Source of the DNA: a bacterium
Lineage (GTDB): Bacteria; Verrucomicrobiota; Verrucomicrobiia; Limisphaerales; UBA11358
Length of the DNA: 45,217 bases
Direction of reading: 5' to 3'
Assembly: GCA_021780375.1 (NCBI GenBank)
Contig: JAJXYT010000195.1
Span: 1-45,217 of the forward strand
Part shown: piece after piece, positions 23,810 through 32,415 of the stretch
How positions within the stretch are numbered: the first letter of the stretch is position 1
How the letters are laid out: the number at the start of each line of letters is the position of its first letter
Made by a program: the position numbers and the translations under genes
Notes under the pieces: model-generated
Seen by the model: the letters and a program-made list of their open reading frames with translations, nothing else
Databases searched by the model: none
What the model was told of the DNA's origin: nothing

Positions 23810-23874
23810 GATTAGCGTTTCCAGCAGAGCCGGTGTGGCGAAATGGCAGACGCACCGGACTTAAAATGCCTGGA
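23810..23874 (+). repeat. Decayed 5' half of tRNA-Leu, left direct repeat of the island
   Basis: GATTAGCGTTTCCA (23810-23823) followed by GCCGGTGTGGCGAAATGGCA (from 23829), GACGCAC and CTTAAAAT closely copies the upstream flank and 5' half of the intact tRNA-Leu at 39330. Acceptor 5' strand, D-arm and anticodon loop are recognisable. The anticodon stem carries a substitution and an extra G, and the variable loop, T-arm and acceptor 3' strand are absent. It is therefore not a functional tRNA. It probably marks the other end of an insertion into this tRNA gene. Confidence 0.8.
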
Positions 23875-24457
23875 GACATTTCGCTGGAAGGAATGCTACG
23901 ACGAGAATGGCACCCGCCATGCCATCGCTGAGGAGCCGCCGCCTCAGCCATCTGATTTTAGAAGGGTCAATTCCTGGTGGAACTCCAGATATCAAGTCAC
24001 CATTTCTGTAATACACGATAAGCAGGGACGCGCCCGGTTCTCCTTCCAGCCGGAGGACAGATTGGCGATCGCCATTCGAACAATGGAGGCTTCTGCAGTC
24101 TGGCCAGTCGAGGCCGAGCAAAAGGCCCAAGAGAAACTCGCCAGCCTCATCTCCGAGGAATCATTCGCGACATACCTGCTGATCGGCCAATTCCCGGAAG
24201 TCAGCAAACGCAGCCAGGTGACTTACTTGTTCCGGAAAGGCCGCCCAACGATAGCTTTGCGCGAGAATGACGAGTGGTCCCACGCCCTGTGCGCTCTTTG
24301 CCTGCACCCCATCGGCTATTATGGTAATACGTGGGCCGGGGTCATGTGTCCGACAGACGAGGTCATAGCCCATCTTTTGATGATGCGCGGCTCCGAAGAA
24401 AAATTCTGGGCAAATGCGAATCAACACCCGCTCGACCATCCTTTCGCTGGAGTGTAA
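23843..24457 (+). CDS. Hypothetical protein (204 aa) starting inside tRNA-derived sequence
   Basis: The ATG lies in the D-arm of the tRNA-Leu remnant, so the first 10 or so residues (MADAPDLKCLE) are encoded by former tRNA sequence. The body looks like a genuine soluble protein, with FRWKECYDENGTRH, YLFRKGRPTIALRENDEW and ALCLHPIGYYGNTWAGVMCP. It has no membrane segment or catalytic motif I recognise. Two Cys in ALCALCLHP and one in VMCP could be structural. If the initiation codon is truly this ATG, the gene gained its start from the tRNA. No later in-frame ATG occurs before residue 81, so a shorter start would remove much of the protein. Confidence 0.6.
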   Translation: MADAPDLKCLETFRWKECYDENGTRHAIAEEPPPQPSDFRRVNSWWNSRYQVTISVIHDKQGRARFSFQPEDRLAIAIRTMEASAVWPVEAEQKAQEKLASLISEESFATYLLIGQFPEVSKRSQVTYLFRKGRPTIALRENDEWSHALCALCLHPIGYYGNTWAGVMCPTDEVIAHLLMMRGSEEKFWANANQHPLDHPFAGV

Positions 24458-24673
24458 ATGTTTTGATAGCGGGCAGAAACGGGTCGTTCCGATCTGTGCA
24501 ACGCCCCACCCATTGCCTCCCGCCTGCATGAATACTGCCGCCCTCCATCGTCCCTCATCCGGTTTCCCGTGCACTCAACCTTCAACTCCGCGACACGTCG
24601 GAGCGCCCGCAATTCCAATGCTTGAAGTGCCGTACTAAAGACCGGTTTCAACTCATGCCTGAGGGAAGGAAAA

Positions 24674-25396
24674 TTGAGCGAGCACCAGCCACTCCAGGCA
24701 GTGTCGCCGTTCGGATGGGTTGACGACGAACGCGGAAACGGCACCCGCGTTCCGATCGTGGATTTCGATTTTGATACGGTGTTCGAGCGAATGGATGGTG
24801 AAGTTTCCGCAGCCCCACGGCCTGCCGATCCGCCGCCGCTAACCAGGCTGCTTTCGCCGCGCGAGTTGCAGCACGCACTCGCTGTCGCAAAAGCGATTCT
24901 CAAGCGGTCTTCACCCCGATCCCGGGCCACGCGCGCGACATGGCGCAACCCTGAAATACGCGCTCGAAGAATTGCGGGGCTTCTGCGTTCAATGCAAACC
25001 CGCGACCGGCAACAAATGCGTGAGTCCATGTTGAAACTCTGGCGAGAACGCCGACCGGAATTGCTGGCCAAAATCAGGGCGTTCACGCGCGACCCCGAAT
25101 ACCGCCGCCGCGCTTCAGTGCGCTCCCGTGCAATGTGGGCCAATCCCGTTCTGCGGGAAAAAACACTCGCCTGGCGGCGTAGCCCCGAAGGGCGCATGAG
25201 AATATCCATTACATCACGCCGATACTATCGCGAGCATCCGGAGGCGCGCCGAAATGCGGCTGAAAGGGCGCGAGCAATGTGGCGTGACCCTAGTTATCGC
25301 GCTCGACGCCACCAGACATTATACGCGACACTGGAAGCGAAACATCAGGCAATCAAAAAACGCCTTGTGCTGCTTCCGCCCGCGTCTTGCTCTTGA
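24674..25396 (+). CDS. Basic helical-repeat protein resembling NUMOD-type DNA-binding regions
   Basis: This 240-residue, strongly basic protein is proposed to start at TTG 24674, preceded by GGAAGGAAAA, a good ribosome binding site. From about residue 95 it has several loosely repeated units with tryptophan and Arg-Ala patterns: TWRNPEIRARR, MWANPVLREKT, EHPEARRNAAERARAMWRDP, MWRDPSYRARRH. Such repeats occur as DNA-contacting modules next to GIY-YIG or HNH homing nucleases. No nuclease domain is visible here. It may bind DNA; that is inferred from charge and repeat type. Confidence 0.5.
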   Translation: MSEHQPLQAVSPFGWVDDERGNGTRVPIVDFDFDTVFERMDGEVSAAPRPADPPPLTRLLSPRELQHALAVAKAILKRSSPRSRATRATWRNPEIRARRIAGLLRSMQTRDRQQMRESMLKLWRERRPELLAKIRAFTRDPEYRRRASVRSRAMWANPVLREKTLAWRRSPEGRMRISITSRRYYREHPEARRNAAERARAMWRDPSYRARRHQTLYATLEAKHQAIKKRLVLLPPASCS

Positions 25397-25628
25397 CCTT
25401 CAACAAGCAACTCCGTACTGTGCTAAAGTCTGATGATGGCGGATCAACCCTCAGATACTTTCACCAGCAGTTGGCCATCTGGATCCTAGGGCTGCACGCA
25501 AGTGCCAATTTCTACGTGCAACTTCCGCACTTGGGGTCCGACCACATTTAACTGTGAGCCTTTGCTTTTGATGCGCGCAACCGTAACAGGTGATGTCGCG
25601 GCATCACGTTCGCTTTACTGCACATCAT

Positions 25629-26711
25629 TTATCTAAGCGTATGTTTAATCGCTTTGACTACCGCAGCCCAATCGACTTTTGGCGTCAGGTGACACCATGA
25701 CAACCTCAGTGCGCCCTTCACTCGGTCCTCGCTTAGTTCCATGGCCGTAAGTACATGGCTGGCGGTGTAATTCTGTGAAGTGCAAGCCGAACCGTTCGAA
25801 ATCGCCACTATGTCCTTCAGTGCCAGCATCACCGCTTCAGAATCCAGACCTGGCACGGCAATATTCAATGTGCTCGGCACAGATATCGTCACGTCTCCGT
25901 TCGGTACGCCACCTACCTGTGCAAAGGCCGAAAGGGCTTCCTTTTTGATGGCCGCACAATACTTGTTTCGCTTCTCCACATCGCGCGCCGCCAGTTCCGC
26001 CGCTTTCCCCAACGCCACAATCAATGCCACCGGCAACGTTCCCGGGCGCAACCCGCGCTCCTGCCCGCCACCATAAGCCAACGGGGTCAAAGGCGGTCGC
26101 TCAAACCCACGCCGCCTCATGACCAGTGCCCCTATACCCTTTGGCGCATATATCTTGTGGCCGCTGATGCTGATTAAGTCAATCCGGGGGTTTTGTAATT
26201 CCGGGAGGCGCTTTCCGAATCCTTGCGCCGCATCCACGTGAAAAAATACCTCATGTTTCGCCAGCACCTTCGCAATGGCTTCGACCGGCTGAATTATCCC
26301 CGTCTCATTGTTCACCTGCATTACCGACACCATCAGCGTGTCCGGTCGCAGCGCAGCGGCCACGGCGGCGGCCGTCACCGCCCCATCCTCTTCCGGCTTC
26401 ACCAGCGTCACGGTGAATCCGTGTTCCGCCAGATGCTCCAGCGGTTCTAGCACCGCCTTGTGCTCGATGGCGGTCGCTACGATATACTTCCGCCCTGTCT
26501 TCTCGCCGTGTGCCTTTAGCCCAAGGATTGCCAGATTGTTGCTCTGCGTCGTGCTACTGGTAAAAATGACCTCCTCGCGCTGGCACTTCACCACCGCCGC
26601 CACCTGGTCGCGTGGCTTCTTGAATGGCGCAAAAGCGTCTTTCTTTGTGCCGCGGCATACTCTGTTCAGGGGTTCAGTCAATACCGCCCGCGCTTGTTCC
26701 AATCGTGACAA
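25629..26711 (-). pseudogene. N-terminally truncated cysteine desulfurase (IscS/DndA-like)
   Basis: The 360-residue frame is a class V aminotransferase-fold cysteine desulfurase. It has EVIFTSSTTQSNNLAILGL, the PLP lysine in SGHKIYAPKGIGAL and the sulfur-carrying cysteine in ISNGSACTSQNY. The family's first 50-60 residues, including the DNAATTP block and the GNPSS turn, are absent. The region before KKPRDQVAAVV does not align, and the first codon is TTG. It is most likely a broken gene, although the catalytic residues survive. The active-site context recalls DndA of DNA phosphorothioation, but no dndBCDE genes are here. It is divergent from the Wadjet operon across a 54-bp gap. Confidence 0.7.
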
Positions 26712-26734
26712 GCACGCTCGGTTTGAATTATGAT
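26705..26734 (+). promoter_or_regulatory. Probable sigma70 promoter of the Wadjet operon
   Basis: GTGACA (26705-26710), an 18-bp spacer and TATGAT (26729-26734) form a reasonable -35/-10 pair. A start near 26741 would give a leader of about 25 nt before the small ORF and reach jetA. It overlaps the first codons of the truncated desulfurase on the other strand. Confidence 0.5.
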
Positions 26735-26765
26735 CGCTGCGTCCTTTCTCACGGGATATGAAATT

Positions 26766-26882
26766 ATGGCCACGGTCAAAAATAAACCGTTGGATGAACT
26801 CTTTGGGGGCGGCTCATCGTCCCCTCAGGCTGGCGTGCATCAGGCCAGACTCCTCCAAAGCCGCAGAAACCTTGACGACTAA
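26766..26882 (+). CDS. 38-residue ORF abutting jetA
   Basis: This ORF starts MATVKNKPLDELFGGG and ends RRNLDD. Its TAA (26880-26882) is immediately followed by the jetA ATG at 26883, so reinitiation could couple them. The N-terminal LDELFGGG recalls the start of ParB-like proteins, but the match is too short to call. It may be a leader peptide or the remnant of a gene in front of the Wadjet operon. Confidence 0.35.
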   Translation: MATVKNKPLDELFGGGSSSPQAGVHQARLLQSRRNLDD

Positions 26883-28364
26883 ATGGCTGGAAATTCATCA
26901 ACGTTAAGCGCTCGACTTTTGCCGGTTCTGGCCGGAGGATTTTTCCGCCCGCTGGCCCGCCCTTCAGCGCCGTTGTATGTGGATTGTGCTGATCGGTTGG
27001 AGCTGGCGAGTGATGATGGTGGCCAGCTTTCACATTCGGATGCCATCGCGCTGATTCGCGATGCGCTGGTCGCTCACCCCAGTCTGAAACTGGACGAGGA
27101 TGAGGGCGGCCGGTTTGGGGACGTTCGCCAGCGGGCGGGCCAAATTTTTAACCGGCTGCTTGAAGCAGGTTGGCTGGAAGACCGTCCTGCCAGCCTTGAC
27201 GAACGGTGGGTGGTCATTTCGCCGCGTTTGTCCCCGTTGCTTGGGCTGTTGAGGGGATATGCGGAGGACGACCTCGCCGAACTGAAAGATTTTGCGGCGA
27301 CGGTTCGCTCTGTTTGCGAAACATTGCTGGCCGAGGGCGCGCTGGATCCAGCCAAGCGCAATCCTGAGGAACTGAGGCAGGTGGTGAAAGAATTGTTCGA
27401 CCGCGCAACGCGCGCGGGTCAGCAAATGCGGGCGGTCGAAACGGTGATTCTCCGTTACGCCCAGGAGCAACGCGTAAGCAGCGGCCCGAATGAAACACTC
27501 CGTCGTTTCCTGATTGAGTTCCATGAGGGTGAGCACATGGTTTGTTACGACACGTTGGAGCATGGCGGCTTGTTGCCCAAACTCAAACAAGCCCGGCTTG
27601 TTGCCCAAGACGCCTGGGCAAACCCATATGTGAAGCAACGGTTGGCCGAGGGTATCGCGAAGCACCGTGGAATTGATGAAACCTCGGCCTATGGCGATGC
27701 TGAGGAAATGCTGGCAAGTTTGGAGCGGGCGATCGCTGGCATCTCTGCGAAGCAACGAATCATTGATGAGCGTATTGCCGAATTCAGTGAACTTTCTGCT
27801 GCCCGTTATCGCTATCAGACAGAGATGCGCGGGCGAAGTCCTGAAATGGTAAAAGCGTATCTCCAAGCCGCCGACCAGCAGCATTCCGGTAGCTCCTTTG
27901 CTGACCTCGCCAATCAGCCCGGCATGATGATTTTAAGCCCAATGGTCGAATTCTATTTTGGGCAAGACGCGCTTGCCCGCCCACGCCGCGCACGACTGCC
28001 AGTGGACTTGGAAATCGCACGACCGCCTGCAGTGGGTGATTCGTTGGATGCACTGGAGCGAATCCGTAGGCAAAACCTTTACGCGGTGACTCCACAACGG
28101 GCCGGTCGTTTGATTGAAAAGTTTTTGCCGGTGAAGGGGGCGATGCTCTCGACGGAAGATTTAAAATTGAGCACCGAGGACGACTTGCTGGATTTCCTCG
28201 CGGTGCTGGCTTATGACCGGGCTTCCGGACCGCGTGGGCACAAACCCATTCGCTGGCGTATCCGCACGCCCAGGCAGGAACACGGGTTGGAGCCCGAGAA
28301 GATTCCGACCGACGTCGTTGCGGGGCGCCGTGTTGAGCGGATCGCAATTGAAAGGACCGCATGA
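26883..28364 (+). CDS. jetA: Wadjet kleisin-like subunit JetA
   Basis: This 493-residue protein is the first gene of a complete jetABCD set. JetA is the MukF-like kleisin that bridges the SMC heads of JetC. Visible here: an N-terminal winged-helix-like region (LLPVLAGGFFRPLARPSAPLY, then SDAIALIRDALVAH), a long helical middle (LKQARLVAQDAWANPYVKQR, AEEMLASLERAIAGISAKQR) and a C-terminal region ending RVERIAIERTA. It overlaps jetB by ATGA (28361-28364). The complex detects small circular DNA by loop extrusion and JetD cuts it, giving plasmid immunity. Assignment relies on operon context and overall organisation. Confidence 0.82.
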   Translation: MAGNSSTLSARLLPVLAGGFFRPLARPSAPLYVDCADRLELASDDGGQLSHSDAIALIRDALVAHPSLKLDEDEGGRFGDVRQRAGQIFNRLLEAGWLEDRPASLDERWVVISPRLSPLLGLLRGYAEDDLAELKDFAATVRSVCETLLAEGALDPAKRNPEELRQVVKELFDRATRAGQQMRAVETVILRYAQEQRVSSGPNETLRRFLIEFHEGEHMVCYDTLEHGGLLPKLKQARLVAQDAWANPYVKQRLAEGIAKHRGIDETSAYGDAEEMLASLERAIAGISAKQRIIDERIAEFSELSAARYRYQTEMRGRSPEMVKAYLQAADQQHSGSSFADLANQPGMMILSPMVEFYFGQDALARPRRARLPVDLEIARPPAVGDSLDALERIRRQNLYAVTPQRAGRLIEKFLPVKGAMLSTEDLKLSTEDDLLDFLAVLAYDRASGPRGHKPIRWRIRTPRQEHGLEPEKIPTDVVAGRRVERIAIERTA

Positions 28365-29011
28365 CACCGACATGGCCATCATTCTGGGCACACATTCCGG
28401 ATGCCGACCGCCCAGCTTTGCGTGAAGTTCTTACCGACTTGCTTGCCACCGGCGTTTTGCTCGGCGACGTTGGTCGGGACCGGGAGCTTTACCAGACGGC
28501 GAGGAAGTATGATCAGGAACTGGCCGATTATCTATCGTTGTTGAACCTGACGCTGTTCCCCGATCCTGACCGGCCGATTCTTCAAGTGCGCCCAATTCCG
28601 GGCGAGTGCGGTCTCACCGCCCGCTTCACCAAGGATGAGACGCTGGTGGTGCTGACGCTTTGGCGGATTTACGACGACGCAATTATGGAGCGCTCTACAA
28701 ATATCGTTACTCTGTCAGCGGACGATCTCTTTGCGAAACTGAGGCTTTACTTCGAGCACATCGAGCCACCCAAGCCAACTCAACTCGAACGTATCCTGGG
28801 CAAACTTCGTTCCCGCCGCCTCATTCGCTTTCAGTCCAACGACGAACAGTTTGGAGAATCACGGATCGAAATCCTGCCCACGCTCGCTCGGGCAATTCCC
28901 TTCGAGCGCCCGGAAGAATGGGCACAGTCCGTCGCACTTTTCCAGCAGGCCGCTGACGTCACAAACGGTGATTCCGAGGGTGCAGCCGTTGACGAGGAGG
29001 GCAAGCCATGA
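28361..29011 (+). CDS. jetB: Wadjet KITE subunit JetB (DUF4194)
   Basis: This 216-residue protein matches the DUF4194/MukE-like KITE subunit in size and pattern: REVLTDLLATGVLLGD, LADYLSLLNLTLFPDPDRPI, then TLWRIYDDAIMER and LRSRRLIRF with tandem winged-helix character. A disordered acidic tail follows (GDSEGAAVDEEG). KITE dimers bind the kleisin JetA and contact DNA. It overlaps jetA and jetC by ATGA on both sides, which suggests tightly coupled translation and fixed stoichiometry. Confidence 0.84.
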   Translation: MTPTWPSFWAHIPDADRPALREVLTDLLATGVLLGDVGRDRELYQTARKYDQELADYLSLLNLTLFPDPDRPILQVRPIPGECGLTARFTKDETLVVLTLWRIYDDAIMERSTNIVTLSADDLFAKLRLYFEHIEPPKPTQLERILGKLRSRRLIRFQSNDEQFGESRIEILPTLARAIPFERPEEWAQSVALFQQAADVTNGDSEGAAVDEEGKP

Positions 29012-32000
29012 ACTTGCAGCGTATCTCGCTTACGCGAATCATCGCCGTGAACTGGTATGGATTCCGGCAAATCTTTGATGTGTCTAATCATACGCTCATT
29101 TCGGGGGCGTTTGGCACCGGGAAGTCTGCGCTCCTCGACCTGATCCAATACGTCATGCTTGGTGAGGATTGGCGCCCAAACCGCGCCGCCGCCGGTGCGG
29201 CGCGAGGTCGGACGCTGTTGAGCTATTGCTTGTGCGATACAAATTACACCCGTGATGGCGAACCACAATACATCCGGCGCGACGGGGTCACTTTAATTGG
29301 CTTGGAATTCACATGGCCGGCCGAGCGAAATAAAGAGCCACGCCGTGAAACGTGGGGCGTTCGTATCCAGTTCTCCAGCCCGACCTCGAGGGCGGAGCAA
29401 ACTTATTTCTGTCTCCCTGCGCGGCTCGATTGGGCAGACCTCGCGCCGTCCGGTAAACTCTTGTCCGAGGAGGAATTCAAATCTTACGTCCGTCGCGAAT
29501 ACGAATCGTCCTCACCCCGTAAATGTCTGTTTCCTCGTCAAAAAGAGTACCTCGCCGAAATGGCGACGCCCCATCACCTGTGGTTTGACGAAAAGCAATT
29601 TCCAAAAACTTTTCCGAAAGCCATCGCTTTCGAGGCCGAGAAGGACGTGGAAAAATTCATCCGGCAGTTCATTCTTGAGGAAAACCCGCTTGAAGTCAGC
29701 GATGTAAAGGCGGCTGTCAGCGCGTATCGCGAGACTCAGGCACGGCTGGAATGTCAGGAAGCGGAAGCCAAGCAACTGGCTGTTATTCGGACAAGACATG
29801 ACGTTTATGAATACGCAAAGCGTGAAGCGGCGATTCTACGGCATCTGGGCGATGCGTTGGAGCAGGATCGTTTGAGCGAACTCGTCGCCCGCCACGAGAA
29901 AGACCTTACCGATCTCCGCACCAAACACACGGCGGACAACGAAACCTTCGACAAATCGGTGGCTGAGGTAAATCGGCTGACGGCGGCGCTGGGTGGGTTC
30001 CATTTGGATTCCGACGAGGCTGAATTGCAGCAAAAGCTGGCGGAACAGGCAACCAAACGCGCCGAACAGAAGGGATTGCTTGAGGCACAGCAAAGTGTTC
30101 GCGCCCGGTTACGCGATTTACGTCACCGCTGGGCGCAGTGGCTGAAGCGGGGGGCGACGGTCCAGCTCGACGGTCTCGCTGAATTACTGACGGTTGAAGA
30201 TCGGATGTTGGATGCGCTGGCCGCGCCGGATGTAACCGCCGGGCTAAAGACGATTCCCGACTTGGCAGAAAGATTCGGGCAGTTGTTTCAAGGAGTGGAA
30301 AAACTGCTCGAACCGCACACCAAGGAAATTAATGTGATTTCCAACCGGTTGAAGGAAATCGCCGCCAACTTGGAACGGATTGAGGAGCGCCAGACCCCTG
30401 GTTCGTTCCCGCTGTTTCAAGCCATCAAGGCGCGGCTTGCCTCTTCGCCCACCCCGCCGGAACAGTTGTGTCGCTTAATCGAAGTCAAACCCGACGCCGA
30501 AGACTGGCGCAATGCCACCGAACTGGTTCTGGGCCGGAATCGCTTTGCCATTGTCGTGGGTTCGCCAGAGGACTATCGCGCCTCCTTGGAAGTCCTGCGC
30601 AAGCGTGCGCCAGCAGAAAGGGGCGTGGACGAGTCACTCGTGCATCCTCGAGAAGCTGCCGAGTTATCCACGGAAGTACGGAAAAGCTCGCTCGCCGGGA
30701 AAATCGAAATGGCGAAAGCTCCGGAAGGCATCCGGCGTGTGGCCGAGTGCTTTGCCAAACACTTGCTGGGCCGCGTCATTGCCGTCGAGCGTGCCGAGGA
30801 TTTGGATGCGTGCGACCGTGGTATCACGCGCGACGGCATTTATAAACAAACGCCGATACGCCGCCGCCTCCGCCAAGTGCCCGGCTTCGAGTTCACGCTC
30901 GGAACGGAAGGATTGAAACGCCTCCGCGAAACGCTGACGCGGGAACAACAGGGGCTGATGGCGGCGAGGACAAATAAGCAAGCGTTGATGGATTCGGTCA
31001 ACGCATGGCTGGAGACCGGCAAACAAGGCGGTTTGAGTGACCCGCGCCTGCCTGATCGGAGTGGGGAACTTTTCCGGCTGCCAATCTTGGAACAGGAGCT
31101 TTCCACGCTGAAGTTGAGAATTGATTTTCTGTCCACGAAAGAGCGTACGGCTCGCTTGCAAAAGTTGAAAGACCTTCAGGCCGACCTCGCGAAGGCCAAT
31201 CAGGAAATCGGCAGATTGGGGGATGCACGAGACCAATTTGGACAAAAACAAAAGGTGCTTCAGGAGGCCCTTGATGAGGCAACCGAAAAACTGGAGTCCG
31301 CAAAATTGCTGACGACTAAAAATCGTGTCGCCATGCCGCAAGGCATTCTCGACGCCGAGATACAGGAACGGCTTGGGAAATTGAAAAACGAATTCAAATC
31401 ATGGAGCGACCGCAAAGATGCGGCAATCAAGCGTTCGGGCGATGCAGGTGTGGAAGTTGAGAAGGCTCGAAACGCCCGCAATAACGAACGTCGCGTCTTG
31501 ATGGATGCGATGGATGCCAACGGCCGTCTGAAGCATCCGCACTATCGCCACGATAGCTTCGACCCGGAGGAAGACTCGAATGACCGTTGGCAGGCTCGCC
31601 TTCGCTTGCTGGAGGAAGTCCAGCTCGCGGAATCGCGTAAGCACGCCGCCGAGAGACGGAAGGATTGGGAGCGTCGGTTGAAGGACCAGGTGCTCAACCG
31701 GTTGAACGAGAATCTACAGGGTTCAGAGCGCACCGTCCGGCAGTTGCGCACTTACCTCGATGTTCAAGTCGGCAAACACAAATACCGCATAAGCCAGGAA
31801 CGCGACCCGGCCTTCGCAGCGCACTGGAGTTTGCTCGATTCCGGTTTTGAGCCAACGGATGAATTGATGGCTGCTGGCAGAACGCAGGAAGTCCAGCTGG
31901 CTCTTGATGAATTGATGGCTGCGGTCGAGGTCAACGGTGCAGCGGATGCTCGCGCGCTGTCTTTGCTCGATTACCGCAATTACCACCGATACGACATCAA

Positions 32001-32415
32001 GATGCGGTCGGCGGACCACGCGAGCGGCCCGGAGATTTCGTTTGGCCGGAGCGGCGTCAGCATGTCTGGCGGTGAAAACCAGGCGCCATTCTTCATCTCC
32101 ATGCTGGCAGCCGCGCGGCGCGTTTATGACTTGGGTGGCGGACGCTCGCAACATCTCGGCTTGGTGGTTATGGACGAGGCGTTCTCCAAACTTTCCGGCG
32201 ACGGCGTGGAGGATTGTCTTGAACTGGCCCGCAATTTTAACCTCCAGCTTTTGATGGCGTTCCCCATTGACCGTCTCGGTGTGATGACTCCGTATGCCGA
32301 TACCGTCGTTGAGTTGCGCAAGGAGGAAGTTCGCGATGCCGCCGGGTTTATTACGGAACTCGACAACATCCCCATCGTCCTGCCGCCGGACGATGTGCAG
32401 GAATCCATTTCATGA
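29008..32415 (+). CDS. jetC: Wadjet SMC ATPase JetC
   Basis: This 1135-residue SMC protein is the motor of Wadjet. The Walker A loop GAFGTGKS (residues 33-40) follows an N-terminal RIIAVNWYGFRQ strand. Long coiled coils run from about 240 to 460 and 660 to 930, separated by a hinge-like globular segment (about 480-620, with DAEDWRNATELVLGRNRFAI). The C-terminal head carries the signature SGGEN (1020-1024) and Walker B LVVMDEAF with D1056 and E1057. ATP-driven loop extrusion on DNA, with JetA and JetB, is established for the family. It overlaps jetB and jetD by 4 nt. Confidence 0.92.
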   Translation: MNLQRISLTRIIAVNWYGFRQIFDVSNHTLISGAFGTGKSALLDLIQYVMLGEDWRPNRAAAGAARGRTLLSYCLCDTNYTRDGEPQYIRRDGVTLIGLEFTWPAERNKEPRRETWGVRIQFSSPTSRAEQTYFCLPARLDWADLAPSGKLLSEEEFKSYVRREYESSSPRKCLFPRQKEYLAEMATPHHLWFDEKQFPKTFPKAIAFEAEKDVEKFIRQFILEENPLEVSDVKAAVSAYRETQARLECQEAEAKQLAVIRTRHDVYEYAKREAAILRHLGDALEQDRLSELVARHEKDLTDLRTKHTADNETFDKSVAEVNRLTAALGGFHLDSDEAELQQKLAEQATKRAEQKGLLEAQQSVRARLRDLRHRWAQWLKRGATVQLDGLAELLTVEDRMLDALAAPDVTAGLKTIPDLAERFGQLFQGVEKLLEPHTKEINVISNRLKEIAANLERIEERQTPGSFPLFQAIKARLASSPTPPEQLCRLIEVKPDAEDWRNATELVLGRNRFAIVVGSPEDYRASLEVLRKRAPAERGVDESLVHPREAAELSTEVRKSSLAGKIEMAKAPEGIRRVAECFAKHLLGRVIAVERAEDLDACDRGITRDGIYKQTPIRRRLRQVPGFEFTLGTEGLKRLRETLTREQQGLMAARTNKQALMDSVNAWLETGKQGGLSDPRLPDRSGELFRLPILEQELSTLKLRIDFLSTKERTARLQKLKDLQADLAKANQEIGRLGDARDQFGQKQKVLQEALDEATEKLESAKLLTTKNRVAMPQGILDAEIQERLGKLKNEFKSWSDRKDAAIKRSGDAGVEVEKARNARNNERRVLMDAMDANGRLKHPHYRHDSFDPEEDSNDRWQARLRLLEEVQLAESRKHAAERRKDWERRLKDQVLNRLNENLQGSERTVRQLRTYLDVQVGKHKYRISQERDPAFAAHWSLLDSGFEPTDELMAAGRTQEVQLALDELMAAVEVNGAADARALSLLDYRNYHRYDIKMRSADHASGPEISFGRSGVSMSGGENQAPFFISMLAAARRVYDLGGGRSQHLGLVVMDEAFSKLSGDGVEDCLELARNFNLQLLMAFPIDRLGVMTPYADTVVELRKEEVRDAAGFITELDNIPIVLPPDDVQESIS

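Noticed and set aside
23348-23815. Alternative plus-strand frame of 155 residues over the Cys-rich hypothetical gene
   Set aside because: The other frame carries the zinc-finger-like motif; this one does not.
23829-23874. A second functional tRNA-Leu
   Set aside because: Variable arm, T-arm and acceptor 3' strand are missing and the anticodon stem is disrupted.
25629-26711. DNA phosphorothioation (dnd) system
   Set aside because: Only a truncated desulfurase is present; no dndB, C, D or E genes are in the window.
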